From: Shewanella sp.
GTDB lineage: Bacteria > Pseudomonadota > Gammaproteobacteria > Enterobacterales > Shewanellaceae
Length of the DNA: 34,866 nt
Assembly (NCBI RefSeq): GCF_013214165.1
Contig: NZ_JABSSM010000045.1
Coordinates: 1-34,866 of the forward strand
Direction of reading: 5' to 3'
Notes under the pieces: model-generated
What the model was told of the DNA's origin: nothing
What the model saw: only the letters and a program-made list of their open reading frames with translations
The model's database searches: none
Position numbers and translations under genes: made by a program
In this document: piece after piece, positions 24,932 to 33,949 of the stretch
Layout: every line of letters begins with the position of its first letter
How positions within the stretch are numbered: position 1 is the stretch's first letter

Positions 24932-26170
24932 GTGTCTAAACGTCGTGTAGTCGTAACCGGTCTTGGTTTAGTCAGCCCTGTAGGCAATACCGTAGATTCA
25001 TCCTGGAAAGCATTAGTTTCGGGTCAAAGCGGTATCGCCCCAATCACTAAATTTGATGCGAGTGAATTTACCACTCGTTTCAGTGGTTCAGTCAAAGATT
25101 TTGATGTTGAGCATTATTTGTCGAAGAAAGATGCTCGCAAGATGGACTTGTTTATTCAGTACGGCATGGCCGCGGGCATTCAGGCCGTTGAAGATGCAGG
25201 ATTGGATATGGATAAACTCGATCCTGCTCGCGTCGGTACTGCCATCGGCGCCGGCATGGGCGGACTGAGACTCATAGAACAAGGCCACGCCGCCTTAACG
25301 AAAGGTGGACCACGTAAGATCTCACCTTTCTTCGTTCCTAGCACCATCATCAACATGATAGCGGGTCATCTATCGATCAAGTATGGCTTGAAAGGGCCAA
25401 ACTTTGCCGTGACCACAGCCTGTACGACCGGTGTACATAACATAGGTTTCGCGGCTCGTACTATCGCCTATGGTGATGCAGATATCATGGTTGCTGGCGG
25501 CGCCGAAGATGTCACTTGTCCGTTAGGGGTCGGCGGCTTCGCTTCTGCTAAAGCCTTGTCGACACGTAACGATGATCCTCAGGCGGCGAGCCGTCCTTGG
25601 GATAAAGACAGAGACGGCTTCGTCATAGGTGACGGCGCCGGTATCATGGTGATGGAAGAATATGAACATGCTAAAGCCCGCGGCGCCACCATATATGGTG
25701 AGCTGGTTGGTTTTGGTATGAGTGGCGATGCTTTTCATATGACATCACCGCCAGCCGACGGTTCTGGCGCAGCAGCAGCCATGGTTAACGCCATGAAAGA
25801 TGCCAAGATAGCCAAAGAACTGGTTGGTTATATCAATGCGCACGGCACATCGACCCCAGTAGGGGATAGGGCGGAGGCGGCAGCGGTTAAGGCTGCATTT
25901 GGTGCCCATGCTTACGATCTCACCGTCAGCTCGACTAAATCTATGACCGGGCATCTGCTTGGCGCTGCGGGTTCAGTTGAAGCCATCATCACCTTGTTGG
26001 CGCTGCGAGATCAAGTCGTGCCGCCGACATTGAACTTAGATAATCCCGATGAAGGCTGCGATCTCGATTTCGTGCCACATACTGCCAGAGATCAAAAGTT
26101 TGAGTATGCATTATGTAATTCATTTGGCTTTGGCGGTACCAACGGTTCTCTGCTGTTCAAGAGAAGCTAG
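24932..26170 (+). CDS. fabF: 3-oxoacyl-ACP synthase II (FabF)
   Basis: FabF elongates acyl-ACP with malonyl-ACP and in E. coli controls temperature-dependent unsaturation (C16:1 to C18:1). The start is GTG (24932), supported by AAAGGTGA upstream and by the family start [18 protein letters not shown]. The active site is complete: Cys164 in [12 protein letters not shown], one His in [11 protein letters not shown] and one in [11 protein letters not shown]. Length (412 aa) matches E. coli (413). It ends with a strong terminator, and the pabC-mltG-tmk-holB genes that follow fabF in E. coli are not here. Confidence 0.97.
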   Translation: MSKRRVVVTGLGLVSPVGNTVDSSWKALVSGQSGIAPITKFDASEFTTRFSGSVKDFDVEHYLSKKDARKMDLFIQYGMAAGIQAVEDAGLDMDKLDPARVGTAIGAGMGGLRLIEQGHAALTKGGPRKISPFFVPSTIINMIAGHLSIKYGLKGPNFAVTTACTTGVHNIGFAARTIAYGDADIMVAGGAEDVTCPLGVGGFASAKALSTRNDDPQAASRPWDKDRDGFVIGDGAGIMVMEEYEHAKARGATIYGELVGFGMSGDAFHMTSPPADGSGAAAAMVNAMKDAKIAKELVGYINAHGTSTPVGDRAEAAAVKAAFGAHAYDLTVSSTKSMTGHLLGAAGSVEAIITLLALRDQVVPPTLNLDNPDEGCDLDFVPHTARDQKFEYALCNSFGFGGTNGSLLFKRS

Positions 26171-26202
26171 TTCTGTGCCATCTATGTAAAATGACTGTAT
26201 TT

Positions 26203-26228
26203 AAAAGCGCCTGTTGGCGCTTTTTTTT
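26203..26228 (+). terminator. Terminator after fabF
   Basis: AAAAGCGCC and GGCGCTTTT pair around TGTT, followed by a long T-run (8 T in all). It ends the fab cluster 32 bp past the fabF stop. Confidence 0.9.
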
Positions 26229-26371
26229 GATGTTAACACCGTTAGGTTTGGCTGAGATTAAGCATAAATTTCCGCAAGATTAAGCTTAGTTAATCATGGT
26301 AAACATCGCTTGGAAGCTAAGCCTAATGGGCAGATACTTGTTTTTATTTGAATTTATCTGTAGGAAATATC

Positions 26372-26740
26372 ATGTTAAATCTTGCCGTCGTCCCCTTGAT
26401 GCCACTCGTTGGCGCATTAACCGCTAACCTCAGCGAACTTATTCGTGGTGAGAATAAGTCATTCTTACCTAATCTGAATGTTGGCATGAAGACCTTTTCT
26501 TTAGCCGCCGCTGGCTTCACCCTCGTCTGGTTTGCCTTATTAGTGACGGCCATTTTTACCGGTGGAGATACCGATACGATTGCGGGCGTCGAAGTGCTGA
26601 TGCTATTTATGGCAGGTTTTGGTTTACACTCATGGTTCAAAGCTTCGCGGATGCTGAGCCCTGGGGTTCAGCTTTGGACCTATCGTCTGGCTATTCCTTT
26701 GATTCTCGCCGCTTGTGTATTAGTGACTAAACTCGGATAA
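26372..26740 (+). CDS. Small inner-membrane protein, function unknown
   Basis: The protein is 122 aa from ATG 26372, preceded by TAGGAA as ribosome site; the frame also extends to a TTG at 26348, which I do not favour. It has about three hydrophobic segments: an N-terminal one (LNLAVVPLMPLVGALTA), one around KTFSLAAAGFTLVWFALLVTAIF, and a C-terminal pair (TIAGVEVLMLFMAGFGL, RLAIPLILAACVLVTKLG) with the polar WFKASRMLSPG loop between. I recognise no family. The gene stands alone, with a terminator before it and a hotdog thioesterase about 100 bp downstream on the same strand. Confidence 0.7.
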   Translation: MLNLAVVPLMPLVGALTANLSELIRGENKSFLPNLNVGMKTFSLAAAGFTLVWFALLVTAIFTGGDTDTIAGVEVLMLFMAGFGLHSWFKASRMLSPGVQLWTYRLAIPLILAACVLVTKLG

Positions 26741-26843
26741 TTTTTTATCTGTTTGATTTAAGCGCTAATCACAGACTTTACTTGTACTCTAAGCTGACTT
26801 TTTGACGTACACTTATTGTAAAGAAAATTGATTCGAGAAAACT

Positions 26844-27323
26844 ATGGCTGGTAAAGAGAGAGAGATAACCCTAAGGTTTCTTGCAGAACCTGCAGATGTA
26901 AACTTTGGTGGTAAAGTCCATGGTGGGGCGGTAATGAAATGGATCGATCTGGCCGCTTACGCATGTGCTGCCGGTTGGAGTGGTAAATATTGCATCACGG
27001 CCTACGCTGGCGGAATTCGCTTCGTGAAACCTATCCAGGTGGGCAATATTGTAGAAACCAGCGCTAAAGTGATCTACACCGGACGCTCATCTATGCATTT
27101 AGGCATAGACGTTAGAGCGGGCGATCCTAAGTATCCTGAACGCCACTTGACCACACACTGTATCGTGATCATGGTGGCAGTAGATGATGCGGGTAAGCCC
27201 ACAGAAGTCCCTGAATGGCTGCCTCAGAGCGAGCATGATATAAAGTTACGTGACTCAGCCATTCGTTTGATGGAGATGCGCAAGAAAATTGGCGCCGAGA
27301 TGGAAGCCCATGTGATGGGCTAA
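26844..27323 (+). CDS. Acyl-CoA thioesterase, hotdog fold (YciA/BACH-like)
   Basis: A 159-aa cytoplasmic thioesterase that hydrolyses acyl-CoA to free acid and CoA. The hotdog signature is NFGGKVHGGAVMKWIDLAAYACA, with the family-typical Asn20 and Asp35 pair, followed by GIRFVKPIQVGNIVE and the long strand AKVIYTGRSSMHLGIDVRAGD. It is closest to the YciA/cytosolic acyl-CoA thioesterase group. It is probably monocistronic or co-transcribed with the membrane-protein gene, and a terminator follows. The chain-length preference cannot be read from sequence. Confidence 0.9.
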   Translation: MAGKEREITLRFLAEPADVNFGGKVHGGAVMKWIDLAAYACAAGWSGKYCITAYAGGIRFVKPIQVGNIVETSAKVIYTGRSSMHLGIDVRAGDPKYPERHLTTHCIVIMVAVDDAGKPTEVPEWLPQSEHDIKLRDSAIRLMEMRKKIGAEMEAHVMG

Positions 27324-27335
27324 ATATTTACCGGG

Positions 27336-27360
27336 AAAGTCACCTTAAGGTGACTTTTTT
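27336..27360 (+). terminator. Terminator after the thioesterase gene
   Basis: AAAGTCACC and GGTGACTTT pair around TTAA and are followed by further T. It lies 12 bp past the stop codon, before the dehydrogenase gene. Confidence 0.85.
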
Positions 27361-27394
27361 ATTACTACACTCGAAATAACAATTAGGATGTAAG

Positions 27395-28270
27395 ATGGCG
27401 AAAGTAGCATTTATCGGTTTAGGGGTCATGGGTTATCCCATGGCAGGCCACTTGATCAAGGCAGATCATGAGGTCACCGTTTACAACCGCACCGAGCAAA
27501 AAGCCCGAGATTGGGTCGCGGCCCATGGCGGAACGTATCAAGTGACACCTAAACTCGCCGCCGAAGGACAAGATATGGTGTTTATCTGTGTCGGCAATGA
27601 TGATGATTTAAGGCAAGTCACCTTAGGCGAAGATGGCGTGTTACAAGCCATGAACTCAGGCAGCATCTTGGTGGACCATACTACCGCATCCGCCGATATC
27701 GCCAGAGAGATAGGTGCCATCGCTGCCCAATCCGGGGTTGGCTTCATCGATGCTCCTGTGTCTGGTGGACAGGCTGGCGCCGAAAATGGCGTCTTGACCG
27801 TGATGGCTGGGGGGGATGAAGTTGATTTTTCCCGGGCTGAGTCAGTCATGACCGCATACTCTCGTTGTGTAGAACGTTTAGGTGAGGTGGGGGCGGGTCA
27901 GTTGACTAAAATGGTCAACCAAATATGTATCGCAGGCGTGGTACAAGGTCTGGCGGAAGGTTTGCACTTTGCTCGCAGCGCGGGTCTCGATGGTGAGAAA
28001 GTCATCGAGGTGATCAGCAAGGGGGCGGCACAATCTTGGCAGATGGAGAACCGTTATCAAACCATGTGGCACGGCGAGTACAATCTGGGCTTTGCCGTCG
28101 ATTGGATGAGAAAAGATCTCAATATTGCCCTGAATGAAGCGAGAAAAAATGGCTCTCACTTACCCTTGACGGCCTTGGTGGATCAATTTTATTCAGAAGT
28201 TCAGGCGATCGGTGGCCATCGCTGGGACACCTCGAGCCTGTTGGCTAAGCTGGAAAAAAATCGCAAATAG
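27395..28270 (+). CDS. NAD(P)-dependent beta-hydroxyacid dehydrogenase (3-hydroxyisobutyrate/tartronate semialdehyde reductase family)
   Basis: A 291-aa enzyme of the beta-HAD family, which oxidises 3-hydroxyacids or reduces the matching semialdehydes (glyoxylate, succinic semialdehyde and others). The Rossmann motif is FIGLGVMGYPMAGHL (6-20); an Asn-Arg follows strand 2 (VYNRTE), often read as a sign of NADP preference. The substrate segment is FIDAPVSGGQAGAENGVL (118-134) and the catalytic Lys172 lies in GAGQLTKMVNQ. The C-terminal all-helical domain ends in DTSSLLAKLEKNRK. It stands alone between two terminators, so context does not fix the substrate. Confidence 0.92.
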   Translation: MAKVAFIGLGVMGYPMAGHLIKADHEVTVYNRTEQKARDWVAAHGGTYQVTPKLAAEGQDMVFICVGNDDDLRQVTLGEDGVLQAMNSGSILVDHTTASADIAREIGAIAAQSGVGFIDAPVSGGQAGAENGVLTVMAGGDEVDFSRAESVMTAYSRCVERLGEVGAGQLTKMVNQICIAGVVQGLAEGLHFARSAGLDGEKVIEVISKGAAQSWQMENRYQTMWHGEYNLGFAVDWMRKDLNIALNEARKNGSHLPLTALVDQFYSEVQAIGGHRWDTSSLLAKLEKNRK

Positions 28271-28292
28271 CTCAATAGTGGAACTGGTATAA

Positions 28293-28320
28293 AAAAAGGA
28301 CTGAAATATCAGTCCTTTTT
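28293..28320. terminator. Bidirectional terminator between the dehydrogenase gene and cdd
   Basis: GGACTGA and TCAGTCC pair around AATA, flanked by an A-run and a T-run. The two adjacent genes converge, so it serves both. Confidence 0.88.
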
Positions 28321-28346
28321 AATGTATAGATTATTTTAATACCTGC

Positions 28347-29237
28347 TCACACTGGCTCTAGCACGATATGTTCAAGTTCTACAGCGGCGACGGCATGTAA
28401 CGCGTCCATAGTCGCACCGACTAGGGATATCTTACCTTGGGCGGACTCGATCAATACTGCCCGGGATATCTCGCTAAAGAGTCTGTTATGGCGTGCCATG
28501 GTCGATAGTGCCATCTGCATGGGTAACATAGAGGGATTAAATGCCGCATTCTCGGCATAGCGTCCGCAATAAGTGGCGCCGTCTTGCGTCTCTAACACTA
28601 CTGCGGCAAAACTACTGGTATAGGGGGCGTAGCTCAGGCTTGCATGATCTAAGGCTTCGATGATCATGGGATCAGAACTGTCTAAACTTAGCTCATGGAC
28701 TTGCTTGGATAGCAGTGGCGCTGTGACATTGAGATCCGACGGGCCAAACGCATAAGGCAAGTAGTGTGTGAGCGGTTGCGCTTCTTGCTCAGGTAGATGG
28801 ATCCTAACCTGAGCGCCTTCGACTAATTCATTCATAAATTGACGGCAATGGCCGCAGGGAGAAAAATTCACCACGATATCGACTATCTGAGTCTCTCCGC
28901 TGAGCCAGGCGTGACTTATTGCACTCTGCTCGGCATGGACCGAGTGAAACAGGGCTTCACCGGGTAACTCCATATTGCCACCCATATAGATATCGCCGCT
29001 TTTGCCTTTAGCAATGGCGCCAACATGGAAATCACTGATAGGGGGTCTGGCTAGCGTCGCGGCTACGGGTAATAGCACGAGCAGTAATTCTGCTTCGGTT
29101 AAGCCGCTGGCTTTAACTAAGCCCGCTAATTGTTGGGCATCGATATGGCCGGAAAAATTCTCGTGTAATAAAGGAATGAGTGCATCTGAGAGTGGCTTTG
29201 GTAACTGAGAAATACAGCTTATAAATCTATCTTGCAT
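28347..29237 (-). CDS. cdd: Cytidine deaminase (E. coli Cdd type)
   Basis: The enzyme deaminates cytidine and deoxycytidine to uridine for pyrimidine salvage. It is the long homodimeric type with a catalytic N-terminal half and a degenerate C-terminal half. The active site is [16 protein letters not shown] with the zinc His and catalytic Glu, and [14 protein letters not shown] with the two zinc Cys. The C-terminal copy keeps the [17 protein letters not shown] segment. The frame extends to an ATG at 29261 (8 more residues, no ribosome site); ATG 29237 has AGGA 8 nt upstream and gives [12 protein letters not shown], so I prefer it (296 aa; E. coli 294). It lies about 95 bp behind sbcB on the same strand. 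Confidence 0.95.
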   Translation of the reverse strand: MQDRFISCISQLPKPLSDALIPLLHENFSGHIDAQQLAGLVKASGLTEAELLLVLLPVAATLARPPISDFHVGAIAKGKSGDIYMGGNMELPGEALFHSVHAEQSAISHAWLSGETQIVDIVVNFSPCGHCRQFMNELVEGAQVRIHLPEQEAQPLTHYLPYAFGPSDLNVTAPLLSKQVHELSLDSSDPMIIEALDHASLSYAPYTSSFAAVVLETQDGATYCGRYAENAAFNPSMLPMQMALSTMARHNRLFSEISRAVLIESAQGKISLVGATMDALHAVAAVELEHIVLEPV

Positions 29238-29332
29238 CTGCCATGTCCTGCTTTTGTTCAATTAATGAAGATCATATTAGTAAGTGCGTTTCAAAGATAA
29301 TGAGATCTAAGTCGCACTTAGCCGACTCAAAT

Positions 29333-30745
29333 TTATAAATTGCTAAGATAATGACATAACGCTGTTAGTAACTTCTGTTTATCTTCATCGTCTGCTGTGT
29401 CATTGACCAGGTTTTCTAACTGCATCATATATTCTGGATCGTTCAGCCTAGATTGACAGAAGTCTCTCCACTTTATCGACTCAGAATCATCTAAGGTTGC
29501 CGGGTAGTTTCTGGCTCGGTATCTAAACAACATCTCCTCGAGTCTCTGATCATCGAAATTGAGCTCAAGGGCCGCTAGGTTTTGAGGCAAGGTATGACGG
29601 ATAATCTCCATTTTCTCTTTATCTGCCGAGCCGAAGAAGCCTCCGCTGTAGAGCTGAAGATCGGGATCTTGGCTGCCATTGTCATGTTCCACGTCGAAGA
29701 CGGCGACCAACTTCTCTCTTAGCTCCGGATGCTGTTTCAATAACTTGTATTGCTCTCTGGCGAAGGCTTTATCGATATTGAGTCGCTGAGCAAGCTCATC
29801 TGTGAGTATCTTAGGTGATGTGATGAAGGGACATTTATTAATATGTATCTGTTTCACGCTGATAGGCAGTTCATCGGCGGCGAGATCGTCCCTGCGGGTA
29901 TACATGCGTTCCCTGATCTGCTCTGCATCCAACTCGATGAGCGGCGAGATGTCCATGGCCAGATTGACACAGATAATGGCATTTTTATTGCTGGAGTGAT
30001 GCGCCACCGGTGCGATAAGCGTGGTGCAGCCATGTGCGGCACTGATTTTAGAGCTCACATGGACCAAGGGCTGCATATTGAGGACATCAAGCTGTTTGCT
30101 GACTTCCTGCTTACGTCTCAGCTGAAAATAGTAGTCAAACAGCTTAGGTTGCTTCTGCTTAATGAGTTTTGCCATATCTATGGTGGCATACACATCAGAC
30201 ATGGCATCGTGGGCTTTCTCATGACTCAGGCCATTCGCTTTGGTGAGATGCTCTAACTTAAAACTAGGTGTACCATCTTCTTTTACTGGCCATTCAATGC
30301 CTTCGGGTCTGAAAGCGTAGCAGGCTCTGACCAGATCTATGATATCCCAGCGAGAATTTCCTTTCTGCCACTCACGCGCATAGGGATCGATGAAGTTACG
30401 ATAGAAACCATAGCGGGTGACTTCATCATCGAAGCGTATCGAGTTGTATCCAGCCACACAGGTATTGGCTTGACTGAACTGTTCATTGACCTTAGCCATA
30501 AATTCCGTTTCAGGCATGCCTTTGAGATTGGCAAGCTGTGGCGTGATGCCCGTGATCAATATGGCCTCAGGGGAGGGCAGGTAATCGGTTGCCTGCTTGC
30601 AATAAAAGGTCACAGGTTCAGAGACTATATTGAGATCCATATCGGTTCTGATCCCGGCAAACTGCGATGGCCTGTCTTTTGATGGGTTTGCACCGAAAGT
30701 CTCGTAATCGTGCCAGAAGATGGTGTGGTTTGAACTGTGAGGCAT
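29333..30745 (-). CDS. sbcB: Exodeoxyribonuclease I
   Basis: ExoI degrades single-stranded DNA 3' to 5' and works in recombination and mismatch repair. At 470 aa it is close to E. coli (475). The DEDD nuclease domain starts FWHDYETFGANPSKDRPSQFA (Asp13/Glu15), with YNSIRFDDEVTR and the later HDAMSDVYATI motif. The SH3-like and C-terminal domains follow, ending in a helical segment that in E. coli contacts SSB. LVHVSSKISAAHGC and NYPATLDD are family-typical. It probably forms a short operon with cdd. Confidence 0.97.
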   Translation of the reverse strand: MPHSSNHTIFWHDYETFGANPSKDRPSQFAGIRTDMDLNIVSEPVTFYCKQATDYLPSPEAILITGITPQLANLKGMPETEFMAKVNEQFSQANTCVAGYNSIRFDDEVTRYGFYRNFIDPYAREWQKGNSRWDIIDLVRACYAFRPEGIEWPVKEDGTPSFKLEHLTKANGLSHEKAHDAMSDVYATIDMAKLIKQKQPKLFDYYFQLRRKQEVSKQLDVLNMQPLVHVSSKISAAHGCTTLIAPVAHHSSNKNAIICVNLAMDISPLIELDAEQIRERMYTRRDDLAADELPISVKQIHINKCPFITSPKILTDELAQRLNIDKAFAREQYKLLKQHPELREKLVAVFDVEHDNGSQDPDLQLYSGGFFGSADKEKMEIIRHTLPQNLAALELNFDDQRLEEMLFRYRARNYPATLDDSESIKWRDFCQSRLNDPEYMMQLENLVNDTADDEDKQKLLTALCHYLSNL

Positions 30746-31023
30746 AGGTGATTATTTTTAGGTAATAGTTGTCAATAATCATAGCATTCTATTATATCCC
30801 TTGTCGTTAGCCTCATCGAGAACACTGGGCCGTTAGTCGTATTATCTATCAACAAATTCCCAAGCAATAGATTGCGTTGATATTGTTAATATCTCTAGTG
30901 ATAAAGCATGACATAGGTCTAGAATAAGTTGATTATTATATAGTATTATGGTTATTCAGGTTAATCGTCCGAGTTTTCCTGCGTATGTTCTGACATTTTA
31001 TAATTAGACTAAATGGATTTTTT

Positions 31024-32937
31024 GTGAATAAATTATTAGGTTTTAGAGGGGCTCTCATTGCCTCTATGATATTTTTGATAACCGTAGCTTTGATAGTATC
31101 AAACTGGTTGTCATATATTACACATCGCGATAGTACTATTGCGACTGTCAATGCATCATCCATCAGTATTTTGCATTATGAAGCCAATAAAATTGAAACT
31201 TGGTTTCAGTCAAGGAGTCACTTAGTCGATACGTTAGCTAGACATTATAATAATGGCGTTTTACAAGATGACTTGGTTGGTATCGCCAGGTTAACTAATG
31301 CCATAGGTGAAACTGCGAATATTTACTTTGGCTTCGAAGATGGAACTGCTTACTCTAGCGCTGCAGGTAAAAAGTGGAACAATGGTGTCGCTAAGCCTGA
31401 TTTGTATGATGCCCGTAAACGCTCTTGGTATATTCAGGCAAAGACCAGCAAAGTACTTGACCTCACCGAGGTCTATACCGATTCTACGACGGGTAAAAAA
31501 GTCGTCTCTATCATCAAATATATGGGCGATGGCGTCGTTTTGGCGGACATAGAGCTAGATATTTTAGCCAAAACTGTGAAAGACATTAATTATCCAGGTG
31601 CAGTAGCCTTGATCACCGATGGCTCAGGTAAGGTTTTGGCCAGTAATTCAAACCTAGTGTCTGAGGGGCAGAGAGTAAGTGATATAGCGGGTTTGGAGGA
31701 TGTTGGCAGCAAGATGCTGTCGCAAGAGAGCTTGATGCAAGATTACACACTCGAGGGGATCGATAAACTTGCGTTCACCAAAAAGATAAAATTGGTCAAT
31801 GGTAAACGATGGTACCTGTTTATCGCCGTAGATAAATCAATTGCCTATGCAGAAATTGAAACAAGTCTAACCCGCGCGGTATTTTCTTCTTCGGTGCTGA
31901 TTATTATCGCGATATTTCTTATGCTTGCTGCACTGCAGATCTTATACCGACCAATTCTACTGCTTAAAGAGATGGTGAGTGATTTGTCTACCGGTAATGG
32001 AGATTTAACCCGTAGGTTACCTGTTGTGAGCCAAGATGATTTGGGCAAGATATCTGAGTCTATCAATCTGTTCATATCCAACTTACAAGTGATGATGACA
32101 GAGGTATTGCAAGCAACCGATCACATAGGCACCAACATAGAAAACCTGAAGTCTGAATCCGATGCAAATAGTCAGATTCTTTCGGCTCATACCATCGAGG
32201 CAGAGCAAATTGTAGCAGCCATAGAAGAGATGAGTGCTACCGCCCATGAAGTCGCCAGAAATGGTAACGAAACCGCATCGCTCACCCAGATGGCCAATGC
32301 ACAGGCGGTACAATCTAAAGAGACCGTAGGGCTAGCCAGCTCGACCGTGGAACAATTAGTGCGTGAGGTAGAAAACACCGAAAGAAATATTGCCGAGATT
32401 GACCGCGATACTGTCAACATCACTAATGTGTTAAAAGTTATTGGTGACATTGCGGATCAAACCAATCTACTGGCGTTAAATGCTGCCATTGAAGCCGCGC
32501 GTGCAGGAGAGCAAGGTCGGGGATTCGCTGTGGTGGCCGATGAGGTACGGGCACTTGCGGCCAGGACGCAGACAAGCACAGCTGAAATAGAACAAACACT
32601 TAAAAAATTGAGATCCGGCTCCATTGCCGCAATTTCCGCTATGGAAATGACAAAATCTACCTGTTTAAAAACGTCTAAGGCCACTGAAATGGTTGCGACT
32701 GACTTAGATGCCATAGGTGTATCTGTAAATACAATCAATGACCTCAATACCCAGATAGCCACTGCTGCCGAGGAGCAAAGCTCAGTATCGAATGATATCA
32801 CCCGCAACATGGCAACGATTAGTGATATGGCTGCCGAACTTGCCACCAATGGTAAAGCCACCTTGGAACAGGCACTTGATCTAGCCACAGCGAATAGTCA
32901 GCTGAGATCACTGGTCGGACAGTTTAAACTGAGTTAG
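31024..32937 (+). CDS. Methyl-accepting chemotaxis protein with dCACHE sensor domain (amino-acid-type motif)
   Basis: This 637-aa inner-membrane chemoreceptor starts at GTG 31024 with a weak ribosome site. TM1 is about 8-30, the periplasmic dCACHE domain 36-275, TM2 286-306 ([20 protein letters not shown]), HAMP about 307-360, and the methyl-accepting signalling helices to the end. The hairpin tip is intact: [36 protein letters not shown]. The distal-pocket residues Tyr128, Arg133, Trp135, Tyr136, Tyr151, Asp153 and Asp175 have the spacing of the amino-acid-binding dCACHE motif, so an amino acid or amine ligand is likely. No C-terminal NWETF-like pentapeptide is present. The gene is monocistronic, and no che genes are near. 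Confidence 0.94.
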   Translation: MNKLLGFRGALIASMIFLITVALIVSNWLSYITHRDSTIATVNASSISILHYEANKIETWFQSRSHLVDTLARHYNNGVLQDDLVGIARLTNAIGETANIYFGFEDGTAYSSAAGKKWNNGVAKPDLYDARKRSWYIQAKTSKVLDLTEVYTDSTTGKKVVSIIKYMGDGVVLADIELDILAKTVKDINYPGAVALITDGSGKVLASNSNLVSEGQRVSDIAGLEDVGSKMLSQESLMQDYTLEGIDKLAFTKKIKLVNGKRWYLFIAVDKSIAYAEIETSLTRAVFSSSVLIIIAIFLMLAALQILYRPILLLKEMVSDLSTGNGDLTRRLPVVSQDDLGKISESINLFISNLQVMMTEVLQATDHIGTNIENLKSESDANSQILSAHTIEAEQIVAAIEEMSATAHEVARNGNETASLTQMANAQAVQSKETVGLASSTVEQLVREVENTERNIAEIDRDTVNITNVLKVIGDIADQTNLLALNAAIEAARAGEQGRGFAVVADEVRALAARTQTSTAEIEQTLKKLRSGSIAAISAMEMTKSTCLKTSKATEMVATDLDAIGVSVNTINDLNTQIATAAEEQSSVSNDITRNMATISDMAAELATNGKATLEQALDLATANSQLRSLVGQFKLS

Positions 32938-33186
32938 CGCATTGAGTGTTGAAACGGGAGTGTGGCGCATCATGTTCATCGACATTTTACGCCACTAACA
33001 TTACAACTGAGACATTAAGATTGCCAGATGAACACGAAGCTCTCTTGACTAAGCTGAAGTCATAATCGTTATCCTGAACAAAGCTGGGTTGAGTAACTTG
33101 AAGGTTAGTAGGGGAGGCACTAAAGTACAAAAGAGATGCTTGTCCCGTCTTTTGTTTTTTCTACGGAGCCGCATGCAGGCTGGGGC

Positions 33187-33288
33187 TGGAGGCTAGACAC
33201 CTCCGGCTACCCGATTATATTTCTTTATTTTCATTAATCTTCCATGATTAAGTAAGACAGAATGACTCCCACTAGGTGCTAGCCTCCA
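33187..33288. repeat. About 100-bp element bounded by imperfect inverted repeats
   Basis: TGGAGGCTAGACACCT (33187-33202) is mirrored by AGGTGCTAGCCTCCA (33274-33288): 15 paired positions with one extra base in the left arm. The interior is AT-rich and has no ORF. The left end also forms a small hairpin of its own (GGAGG/CCTCC). This looks like a miniature repeat element or a structured RNA. No target-site duplication is obvious, and the plus-strand gene 33376 follows. Confidence 0.5.
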
Positions 33289-33330
33289 AGTTCGTGGGTT
33301 AGTCCAAAATAGTTAAATTGTGTACCAGAG

Positions 33331-33360
33331 CCATACTGTATTGGTGAGCATACAGTATGG
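33331..33360 (+). promoter_or_regulatory. Perfect 11-bp inverted repeat just before the ribosome site
   Basis: CCATACTGTAT (33331-33341) and ATACAGTATGG (33350-33360) flank an 8-nt loop. The ribosome site CGGAGG follows 4 bp later and the ATG is at 33376. It could be an operator for a repressor or, if transcribed, a hairpin in the leader that affects translation. Confidence 0.6.
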
Positions 33361-33375
33361 CAATCGGAGGGGTTT

Positions 33376-33807
33376 ATGAGATACCTATTATTTTTTTCTT
33401 TGCTGGTACCAGGGATGGTGATGAGTGAAGTCTACCAATGTGCTGATGGCGTTTATCAAGCCGATCCGTGTGATGATGCCTCCGAGGCTCTCGATTTGAG
33501 CCATGTCGGCAGCGTAGTCGTCAATAGCCATAAATTAGATAAACAGAAGAGCCTAAGATACTTTAATAACCAAGAAGTAGAACGCGCGATTAATCACTTA
33601 GAATTGCAGCGACAAAAAGCAATAAAGAAGCGTGACAACCAATTAAACGCCTTGAGGAATCGGGGCCGATGGGCCAACAATAATTTAGCTGGGGCCACCT
33701 GGCAACAAAGTCTAGCTCAAGAGATGAATGCAGTCACACAGCAAGCCGACACGCTGGTTTCAACCATAGACAGGCAAATAGCCCAGTTAAGGACTGAGAT
33801 TCAGTAG
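33376..33807 (+). CDS. Small secreted DUF4124-like protein with coiled-coil tail
   Basis: A 143-aa product with a short signal peptide (MRYLLFFSLLVPGMVMS, cleaved near residue 17) and a DUF4124-like start of the mature part (EVYQCADGVYQADPCDD, two Cys that could form a disulfide in the periplasm). Residues about 65-143 are helical and polar, with heptad-like spacing (EVERAINHLELQRQKAIKKRDNQLNALR and the final TLVSTIDRQIAQLRTEIQ), so a coiled coil is likely. The function of this family is unknown. A strong ribosome site, CGGAGG, precedes the ATG. The gene stands alone and carries a striking inverted repeat upstream. Confidence 0.8.
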   Translation: MRYLLFFSLLVPGMVMSEVYQCADGVYQADPCDDASEALDLSHVGSVVVNSHKLDKQKSLRYFNNQEVERAINHLELQRQKAIKKRDNQLNALRNRGRWANNNLAGATWQQSLAQEMNAVTQQADTLVSTIDRQIAQLRTEIQ

Positions 33808-33949
33808 CTAGCATGGGCCGTTGCTGTGGTCCATCAGAAATATTGTTTTGCCGCATTAGGGGAAAACGAGTGACTGTTTTTACTGCCAGATTAAAGGCGT
33901 AGCATAAAGCTAACACTGACCCCACTTGTTTCGTTTGGGGCATCAAACG

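Larger units (their letters stand above)
32938..33375. other. Gap between the chemoreceptor gene and the secreted-protein gene
   Basis: About 440 bp without a supported gene. It holds two inverted-repeat structures listed separately (33187-33288 and 33331-33360). The first 250 bp contain no terminator hairpin with a T-run that I can see and no open frame of note. Confidence 0.5.

Noticed and set aside
32457..32888. 143-aa minus-strand frame inside the chemoreceptor gene
   Set aside because: It is opposite the highly conserved signalling domain, rich in Ala and Ser, with no ribosome site; a typical shadow of a biased coding strand.
33336..33355. LexA-like box (CTGT...ACAG) before the secreted-protein gene
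   Set aside because: The half-sites are 12 bp apart instead of the 8 bp of a gammaproteobacterial LexA box, and the symmetry extends beyond them, so it is better called an unassigned inverted repeat.
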